This document shows positions 58,363 to 64,000 of a stretch of 64,000 nt of DNA, one piece after another (the stretch's first letter is position 1; each line of letters begins with the position of its first letter). The stretch lies in contig CATBDC010000001.1 of the NCBI GenBank assembly GCA_949502235.1, positions 1 to 64,000 on the forward strand, given 5' to 3'. Origin of the DNA: an uncultured Lachnospiraceae bacterium. Its GTDB lineage: Bacteria > Bacillota > Clostridia > Lachnospirales > Lachnospiraceae. The notes below the pieces were generated by a model, which saw only the letters and a list, made by a program, of their open reading frames with translations, was not told the origin of the DNA and searched no databases. Both the position numbers and the translations under genes were made by a program.

Positions 58363-59616
58363 TCAAAGGCTTCTAAGCCACAAACCAAACTTCTTTTCAT
58401 AAATTCCCAGGATCTCCTTATTGGGGATAATCAGTTTGTGCCTGCCGCCTGCTGCCTCCCCGTTATCTGTCAGGTAACCCGAGGCATAGAGCACACTCCA
58501 CAAATATGTCTGACGTATACTTTTATCCTGATTATCAAGATCCGTGTATGTCAGCTCAGGAATAATCGTTTTTTCCACACACTCACCGGAAATCAAGGCT
58601 TCAATTTCCGCCTTTACTGTCTGGGTGGCATCCTCAATAATATCCTGTATAATAGCGTTACTGCTGCTGTTTTCCCAGTGAGGCTCCATGTCCGCATCTG
58701 GTTTTACCCGAAGCTTATCGCACTGGTTAATCACATCCCAGGGGCAGTAAACACTGGCAGTTCCAAACTGATATCCGTCATACCACTCCCTGACATCTCC
58801 AAGCCTGTCCTCTGCCCCATAGTATTCCAGCATCTTTCTGACTTCTCTTTCCGTAAATCCAAAATACTCTGCGCCCTCAATATCAGAGATCGTACGAACC
58901 TTAAAATTATTTAATCCCGTAAAAATACTTTCCTTAGCTATACGCAGGCATCCGGTTATGACCGCAAACTCCAAATTCTCATTTGTTTTCAGCGCCTCGC
59001 TGAAAAACGCCCTGATATGCTCCACCATTTCCGGATAATAGTTCTTCTGATATGCTTTATCTAAAGGGACATCATATTCATCTATTAGTATAATCACCTT
59101 TCTTTCATAGTGCTTGCATAGCATTTCCGACAAAAGCATTAAACTCTCTTCCTGGACGTCCTCTTCCAAATAAGAAGTATATAACGCCCTTAAAGACCCC
59201 TTATCAACATCTGTCAGCTTTTCACTTTCCAAAAGATACTGGTGCCTGCGGGCCTCTTTCCTTATAAGGATTGACATCTTTTTTAGCGCCTTGTCATATG
59301 AAGCGCCGCTTACATCCTTGAGACTTATGGAAATAACCGGATATTTTCCCATATGCTCCCCGCAAATCCCTGTTTCCCTTGAAATCTCAAGCCCTTCAAA
59401 TATTGCTTCGTCAGCCCCAATCTCAAAAAAGGACTTCAGCATGCTCATATTCAGACTTTTACCGAAACGGCGCGGCCTTGTAAAAAGATTCACGCTTCCC
59501 CTTGTCTCCACCAGCTCTTTTATGAATCCCGTTTTATCCACATAGTAGAAGCCCTTCGTACGGATATCGTTAAAAAACTCTATTCCAACCGGCAGCTTTA
59601 ATTTTGCCTCGTTCAT
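58363..59616 (-). CDS. AAA-ATPase-like protein lacking its nuclease domain
   Basis: 417 residues from MNEAKLKLPV; AGGGGAGGGCAGACT supports ATG 59616. It has the PF09820-type ATPase region: FYYVDKTGFIKELV, P-loop-like FTRPRRFGKSLNMSML, Walker B VIILIDEYDVPLDKAY, VITGCLRIAKESIFTGLNN. It stops at IPNKEILGIYEKKFGLWLRS L, about where family members continue into a PD-(D/E)XK (DUF1703) domain. The 532-aa protein at 60597-62195 shows the full form. It therefore looks truncated at the 3' end, next to a terminator. Confidence 0.82.
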   Translation of the reverse strand: MNEAKLKLPVGIEFFNDIRTKGFYYVDKTGFIKELVETRGSVNLFTRPRRFGKSLNMSMLKSFFEIGADEAIFEGLEISRETGICGEHMGKYPVISISLKDVSGASYDKALKKMSILIRKEARRHQYLLESEKLTDVDKGSLRALYTSYLEEDVQEESLMLLSEMLCKHYERKVIILIDEYDVPLDKAYQKNYYPEMVEHIRAFFSEALKTNENLEFAVITGCLRIAKESIFTGLNNFKVRTISDIEGAEYFGFTEREVRKMLEYYGAEDRLGDVREWYDGYQFGTASVYCPWDVINQCDKLRVKPDADMEPHWENSSSNAIIQDIIEDATQTVKAEIEALISGECVEKTIIPELTYTDLDNQDKSIRQTYLWSVLYASGYLTDNGEAAGGRHKLIIPNKEILGIYEKKFGLWLRSL

Positions 59617-59871
59617 AGTCTGCCCTCCCCTTTTCGTAGACCTGTTTATTATTAACATTCTATCATTCCATATGTCGGATAACAAGCTATATTATTTGAA
59701 CAGCAGGGTTGTAAAGCAAAAAGATTGTGATTCCAGAAATAGCGTGGTACAATAAATTATCTGATATAAAAATTAGCTTGGTGAACATAATATAAATTAT
59801 ACAGAGTGTTATATTGTGGAGAGTAATCCTTCTTAATATGAAATATTTAGGATACAAGGAAGTGCAGCATT

Positions 59872-60543
59872 ATGAGATTACGGAATATCCCCCGTGCCGA
59901 CAAAGTTTTAGAGAACAGTCCCTTTGTAATAAAAAGTGAATCATCATACAGAGGAAAATGGGCGCATGAAGTATTTAGGAACGAGAACCCCATTCATATA
60001 GAAATCGGCATGGGAAAGGGACAGTTCCTTCTGACTCTGGCAGAGCAGAATCCTGACATTAACTATATCGGTATCGAGCGCTATTCCAGTGTTCTTCTGC
60101 GGGCAGTGGAAAAGCTTACGCCAGACGCCAAAATCCCTAACCTCCGGTTTATCTGCATGGATGCCGCCGGCTTAGGCGAAGTATTTGCACCCCAGGAGAT
60201 AAGCCGTATGTACCTGAACTTTTCCGACCCGTGGCCTAAAAAAAGGCACGCACACAGACGTCTCACCTCCTCTGAATATTTAAAAAGGTATGACCAGATT
60301 TTGAAAAGCGGCGGACAGATAGAGTTCAAAACAGATAACAAAGACCTGTTTGAATTTTCGGAAGAGACGCTTGGGGCCTCCGATATATGGGAAGTTGCTG
60401 CCATTACCCGCGATTTACACCGGGATGCTGTCATGAATACAGGAAACATTATGACCGAATACGAAGAAAAGTTTTCTTCCATGAATCACCCAATCTATAA
60501 ATTAATCGCAAAAAGACAAGCTAACCGGCTCTCGTGCATATAG
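59872..60543 (+). CDS. trmB: tRNA (guanine-N7-)-methyltransferase
   Basis: 223 residues. TrmB methylates G46 in the tRNA variable loop. Motifs: MRLRNIPRADKVLE at the N-terminus, SAM site IEIGMGKGQFLLTLAE, YIGIERYSSVLLRA, active-site LNFSDPWPKKRHAHRRLTS and C-terminal TEYEEKF. The length is standard. ACAAGGAAGTGCAGCATT precedes ATG 59872. Apparently monocistronic or followed by the ATPase gene 53 bp on. Confidence 0.96.
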   Translation: MRLRNIPRADKVLENSPFVIKSESSYRGKWAHEVFRNENPIHIEIGMGKGQFLLTLAEQNPDINYIGIERYSSVLLRAVEKLTPDAKIPNLRFICMDAAGLGEVFAPQEISRMYLNFSDPWPKKRHAHRRLTSSEYLKRYDQILKSGGQIEFKTDNKDLFEFSEETLGASDIWEVAAITRDLHRDAVMNTGNIMTEYEEKFSSMNHPIYKLIAKRQANRLSCI

Positions 60544-60596
60544 TAACTGATTGTTGTTATGTATAAGGTGAGTTAAAAAATAAGGAGTATACAGAT

Positions 60597-62195
60597 ATGG
60601 GAATCTACTTAAATCCGGGAAATGAACAATTTGAGGTTTCTGTTAATTCTGAATTGTACGTGGATAAGACAGAGCTTATAAAATATACAAACAGCCGTAT
60701 AGGAAAAGACAGACCATTAATCAGTTCCAGCAGGCCAAGAAGATTTGGAAAAACGATGGCTGTAACTATGCTGGCGGCATACTACAGCCGGGGATGTCAT
60801 TCTGAAAAGTTATTTGCAGGACTTAAAATCAGTGAAAACGAATTTTTTGATGTACATTTAAATAAATATAATGTAATTTTTTTGGATATTCAGTGGATGT
60901 ACGGAAATGCACTGGAGGAAATGAAAAGGAATTCTGCTGTTAAAGTGGTGAGTTATATTCAAGAGCAAGTCATTTCCGAGTTAAAAATGGCGTATCCGGA
61001 ATATATTCGGGACGAGGATATTTCACTTCCGTCCGTATTGGCAAAGATTAATGTTTTTACAAAAGAACAATTTATTATCATTATTGATGAATGGGACTGC
61101 CTCTTCCGGGAGGATAAAAATAATGAAAAACTTCAAAAGGAATATATTAATCTTCTAAGTGGACTGTTTAAAGGGACTCCGTCAGGAGCATTTTTGAAAT
61201 TAGCTTATATCACGGGAATTTTACCTATAAAAAAATATGGTACACAGTCAGCGCTGAATAATTTCAGAGAGCATACAATGGTCAGTCCAAGGCAGATGGC
61301 GGAGTATATTGGCTTTACAGAATCAGAAGTAAGAGATCTATGCAAGGAGCATGATATACCATTTAAAGAAATGCAGAGATGGTATGATGGGTATTATTTT
61401 GACAGAATTGGGCATATTTACAGTCCTAATTCTGTAATTGAGGCAGTAGACAGCAGAGAATTTGGAAATTATTGGTCAAAAACAGAAACCTATGAGTCTC
61501 TGATGACATATATTGCAATGGATTTTAAGAGTTTAAGACAATTGATTGTGGATATGCTGGGAGGCTTAAAATGCAGTGTTGATGTAGAGTCTTTCCAAAA
61601 TGATATCACTTCATTCAATTCGGCAGATGATGTGATTACATTGCTGATTCATATGGGCTATCTGGCTTACGATCATAAAACAAATGAAGTTTTTATACCA
61701 AACGAGGAAGTGAGGGGCGTGTTTCTTCGGGCAGTTAAAAACGATGGATGGGAAGATGTAATGAAGGCTGTTAATGCATCAGAGAAATTACTTAAAGCAA
61801 CTCTGTCTATGGATGAAAAAGCTGTGGCACAGATGATACAAGAAGTTCATATGCAAACTTCCTCTAGCCTTGTATATAATAATGAAATATCACTGAGCAG
61901 CGTAATTTCACTAGCATATTATACTGCCTGCAAAGATTATACTCTAATAAGAGAACTGCCGTCTGGTAATGGATTTGCTGATATTGTTTTTCTACCGAAA
62001 CGTACTTCTTTAAATCCGGCTTTAGTTTTGGAATTAAAATGGGATAAAACTGCGGAAGGAGCAATTAATCAGATTAAACGGAAAAAGTACGTGTCAGTAT
62101 TGAACGAATATAAAGGGAATGTTCTGCTCGTGGGAATTAATTATGAAAAGAAAAGCAAGAGGCATCAATGTAAAATAGAAAAATATAAAATCTAA
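60597..62195 (+). CDS. AAA-ATPase-like/DUF1703 PD-(D/E)XK protein
   Basis: 532 residues. N-terminal ATPase-like domain: ELYVDKTELIKYTNSRIGKD, SSSRPRRFGKTMAVTML, Walker B FIIIIDEWDCLFRED. The C-terminal nuclease-like domain has LPSGNGFADIVFLPKRTSLN and PALVLELKWDK, the D...E-x-K catalytic signature. The family is widespread in Bacteroidetes and Clostridia; roles in DNA handling or defence are suspected but not established. AAGGAGTATACAGAT precedes ATG 60597. Its base composition is more AT-rich than trmB, which suggests acquisition. Confidence 0.88.
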   Translation: MGIYLNPGNEQFEVSVNSELYVDKTELIKYTNSRIGKDRPLISSSRPRRFGKTMAVTMLAAYYSRGCHSEKLFAGLKISENEFFDVHLNKYNVIFLDIQWMYGNALEEMKRNSAVKVVSYIQEQVISELKMAYPEYIRDEDISLPSVLAKINVFTKEQFIIIIDEWDCLFREDKNNEKLQKEYINLLSGLFKGTPSGAFLKLAYITGILPIKKYGTQSALNNFREHTMVSPRQMAEYIGFTESEVRDLCKEHDIPFKEMQRWYDGYYFDRIGHIYSPNSVIEAVDSREFGNYWSKTETYESLMTYIAMDFKSLRQLIVDMLGGLKCSVDVESFQNDITSFNSADDVITLLIHMGYLAYDHKTNEVFIPNEEVRGVFLRAVKNDGWEDVMKAVNASEKLLKATLSMDEKAVAQMIQEVHMQTSSSLVYNNEISLSSVISLAYYTACKDYTLIRELPSGNGFADIVFLPKRTSLNPALVLELKWDKTAEGAINQIKRKKYVSVLNEYKGNVLLVGINYEKKSKRHQCKIEKYKI

Positions 62196-62276
62196 TTAAA
62201 GAGGGACGAACGCAAAAAGACAATTCGGCCAGCCTCCTGCATATACTATAGTGAGAAATAATTTCCGGAGACTGTC

Positions 62277-62426
62277 ATGGGAAGAAAAATCAAAAAATCC
62301 TTAAAGCAAAAACTGTGTGCTTTTACCTATCACCGCCGGACGCCATCTAAGCATCTGGCCTGCTTTAAAAAAAGCTTTTGTGAAGTATACTATATTCTGA
62401 ACCCGGGCACAGACTGCCGGAAGTGA
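62277..62426 (+). CDS. Small basic Cys-containing protein, 49 aa
   Basis: MGRKIKKSLKQKLCAFTYHR onward, ending NPGTDCRK. GGAGACTGTC puts GGAG 6 nt before ATG 62277, and TATACT at 62241 could be a -10. Four Cys and many Lys/Arg. It lies 20 bp before the thioredoxin gene. Plausible but unsupported by homology. Confidence 0.4.
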   Translation: MGRKIKKSLKQKLCAFTYHRRTPSKHLACFKKSFCEVYYILNPGTDCRK

Positions 62427-62446
62427 AAAGAAAGGTATGAAGTCTT

Positions 62447-62770
62447 ATGCTGCACTTAACAGCCAGAAATTTTGAGCAGGAAGCTCTTGGCGGATCCCTC
62501 TCGGTTGTTGTCATGTTTTACGCCGCCTGGTGCGGAAAATGCGCCATGATGAAGCCTGTTGCAGAAGATATTGAAAAAAAATATAAAGGACGCATCAAAT
62601 TCTGCGAGGCAGATATTGATGAATCCCCGGCCCTTGCCGCAAAATACCGGGCTGATACAATCCCAACCTTTATCTTTTTCAGAAGGGGCATGCCTGTCGG
62701 CAGATTACAGGGAATGATAGATGATGAGATTTTTGAAAAACGGATGAAGAGGATTCTTTCAATCAGATAG
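62447..62770 (+). CDS. Thioredoxin-family protein
   Basis: 107 residues. Redox site in MFYAAWCGKCAMMKPVAEDI, a CGKC variant of the usual CGPC, plus the cis-Pro loop DTIPTFIFFRRG. It would reduce disulfides in the cytoplasm; there is no signal peptide. AAAGGTATGAAGTCTT precedes the ATG. A strong terminator follows at 62779. Confidence 0.93.
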   Translation: MLHLTARNFEQEALGGSLSVVVMFYAAWCGKCAMMKPVAEDIEKKYKGRIKFCEADIDESPALAAKYRADTIPTFIFFRRGMPVGRLQGMIDDEIFEKRMKRILSIR

Positions 62771-62778
62771 AAAGGTAA

Positions 62779-62806
62779 GGGACGAAATCAGCTTTCGTCC
62801 CTTTTT
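62779..62806. terminator. Bidirectional terminator
   Basis: GGGACGAAA, 5-nt loop, TTTCGTCCC, then TTTTT. Ends thioredoxin and possibly the small leftward ORF that stops at 62809. Confidence 0.88.
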
Positions 62807-62808
62807 CC

Positions 62809-62967
62809 TTATTTTAGCATCATCTCTATAATCTTATTATTTGTCTCCGCCATACCCTCGCTGCCAAGCTTTCCGATATTAGAGATTGTCTGATCCACTC
62901 CCTCTGCCACAATTCCCTCACCGGCATAAAACTGCTGGTTATTGATATACATATAATATCCAAACAT
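62809..62967 (-). CDS. Small ORF or gene remnant, 52 aa
   Basis: MFGYYMYINNQQFYAGEGIV followed by AEGVDQTISNIGKLGSEGMA and a helical end. It has no Shine-Dalgarno (the CCTCC there belongs to the opposite gene). The composition looks coding, and it ends right at a terminator, so it may be the 3' end of a lost gene. Not recognised. Confidence 0.35.
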   Translation of the reverse strand: MFGYYMYINNQQFYAGEGIVAEGVDQTISNIGKLGSEGMAETNNKIIEMMLK

Positions 62968-62983
62968 GATATTGGAGGTATAT

Positions 62984-64000
62984 ATGAATAGAGAAAAAAA
63001 GATACACGGCTTTCATGTCCTTTCTGTGCGCCGTCTGGATGAGCTTCAGGCAAATCTTCATGAGATGGAACACACAGCTACCGGCGCACATCTAATCTGG
63101 CTCGAACGCCCGGACGAGAATAAAACCTTCGGAATCGCCTTCCCTACCCACCCGGAGGATGATACCGGTGTATTCCATATATTAGAACATTCTGTTCTTG
63201 GCGGCTCTAAACGCTATCCGGTAAAGGAGCCTTTTTTAGAGCTGATGAAAAGCTCTCTTAACACCTTTTTAAATGCATTGACCTATCCGAACAAAACACT
63301 TTATCCTGTTTCCAGCCGCAACAACCAGGACTTTCTGGGGCTGGTACGGGTATATATGGATGCTGTGCTTCACCCTGCTATCTACGAAAAACCAGAAATT
63401 TTCGGACAGGAGGGCTGGCATTACGAGTTTACAGACTCCATCCAGAATCCGATTATAAAAGGTGTTGTATTCAACGAGATGAAGGGGGCATGCTCCTTGC
63501 CAGACTCTCTTCTGGCTTCTGAAATAACCCGCCGGCTCTTTCCTGACAACTGCTACCGCTTTGTATCCGGTGGAGATCCGGCACATATCCCGGATTTGAC
63601 TTACGAACAATTTATTGAAACACACCGCCGTTTTTATCATCCGTCCAATGCTTATATCTTTTTGGACGGTCAAATAGATATTGAACAAATTCTGGATATT
63701 TTAGATACAGAGTATTTATCTGAATTTACCTGGCGGATGCCGCCTTCTGCCATTCCCCGTCAGGAGCCTGTAAACGGCGGCGCTGGTGAAATTCTCTTTG
63801 ATCTTCCAGAATCCGAATCCTTAGAAGGCCGCGCAAGACTGGCAATAGGCTGTGTGTTTGCAGACTTCTCTGAGCGTGAAAAAATAATTGCTGCAGAAGT
63901 ACTTGCCGATGTACTCTGCGGAGATAATATGGCGCCCCTGACCGCCTGCCTTCTTTCAAAAGGCCTGGCTGGAAACGTAAGGCTTCAAATAGAGAGCGGA
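62984..64000 (+). CDS. Insulinase-family M16C peptidase, 5' part
   Basis: 339 codons, open to the right edge. Inverted zinc motif HILEH (H-x-x-E-H type) in DDTGVFHILEHSVLGGSKRY, followed by PFLELMKSSLNTFLNALTYP and FNEMKGACSLPDSLLA with the third zinc ligand Glu. This matches presequence-protease-type M16C enzymes of about 970 residues, so roughly a third is visible. No signal peptide: a cytoplasmic oligopeptidase. TTGGAGGTATAT precedes ATG 62984. Confidence 0.94.
   Translation, partial: MNREKKIHGFHVLSVRRLDELQANLHEMEHTATGAHLIWLERPDENKTFGIAFPTHPEDDTGVFHILEHSVLGGSKRYPVKEPFLELMKSSLNTFLNALTYPNKTLYPVSSRNNQDFLGLVRVYMDAVLHPAIYEKPEIFGQEGWHYEFTDSIQNPIIKGVVFNEMKGACSLPDSLLASEITRRLFPDNCYRFVSGGDPAHIPDLTYEQFIETHRRFYHPSNAYIFLDGQIDIEQILDILDTEYLSEFTWRMPPSAIPRQEPVNGGAGEILFDLPESESLEGRARLAIGCVFADFSEREKIIAAEVLADVLCGDNMAPLTACLLSKGLAGNVRLQIESG

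Noticed and set aside
62826-63053. 75-codon minus-strand ORF overlapping the M16C gene start
   Set aside because: Overlaps the peptidase coding region and its ribosome site; the better leftward frame there is 62809-62967.

Overview
The window looks like a chromosomal segment of a low-to-moderate GC Firmicute, most probably a gut Lachnospiraceae-type Clostridium. This rests on a complete V-type ATPase operon, Gram-positive lipoproteins and a YukE/EssC type VII secretion locus. It also carries several AAA-ATPase/PD-(D/E)XK proteins and dispersed palindromic repeats of a kind common in that family. No species call can be made from sequence alone.

Layout. 1-4653 (minus): a run of zinc-ribbon/membrane proteins ending in a toxin-like gene cut by the left edge. 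4714-7864: a GH3 hexosaminidase lipoprotein, another zinc-ribbon membrane protein and an amidase lipoprotein. 8182-11006 (plus): aroF-aroB-SDR. 11229-12530: an ATPase/DUF4143 protein. 12868-20274 (minus): a compact type VII secretion operon (EsxA, EsaB/YukD, EssB, EssC) feeding an LXG-like effector with a probable cysteine-protease domain. 20612-26229 (minus): two-component regulator plus MacB/FtsX-type ABC transporter, with a hicAB toxin-antitoxin pair between them. 26260-28759: proC, an ATC-hydrolase family protein and a HExxH metalloprotein. 28800-37651: an 8.75-kb integrated element in a tRNA-Lys gene, bounded by 99-bp perfect direct repeats, with a tyrosine integrase, a DUF927 ATPase, an Xre regulator and mostly unknown cargo. 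37924-39147: DUF6512-like and DUF5131 proteins. 39169-45153 (minus): a GntR-regulated ABC sugar uptake operon with SIS isomerase and ROK kinase. 45466-49669 (plus): an Rpn-like nuclease, two gene remnants, an exonuclease, a hypothetical protein and a methyltransferase. 49728-58190 (minus): the nine-gene V-ATPase operon. 58363-64000: a truncated and a full-length AAA-ATPase-like/DUF1703 protein, trmB, a thioredoxin and the start of an M16C peptidase.

The most interesting material is not in the well-known genes. (i) The tRNA-Lys element has a large nested inverted repeat beside its integrase, very small coupled ORFs, and SHOCT/zinc-ribbon cargo resembling the zinc-ribbon cluster at the left end. 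(ii) A ~130-bp foldback repeat occurs in two full copies and one half copy, with compensatory changes in two stems. (iii) A 34-bp perfect palindrome family occurs at gene ends. Members of both repeat families supply the stop codon of a neighbouring gene. (iv) The type VII locus appears to lack EsaA and EssA next to its core.

Coding starts were chosen by Shine-Dalgarno spacing where possible, so several differ from the longest open frame. Promoter calls are by eye. Family names come from motif recognition without database searches.
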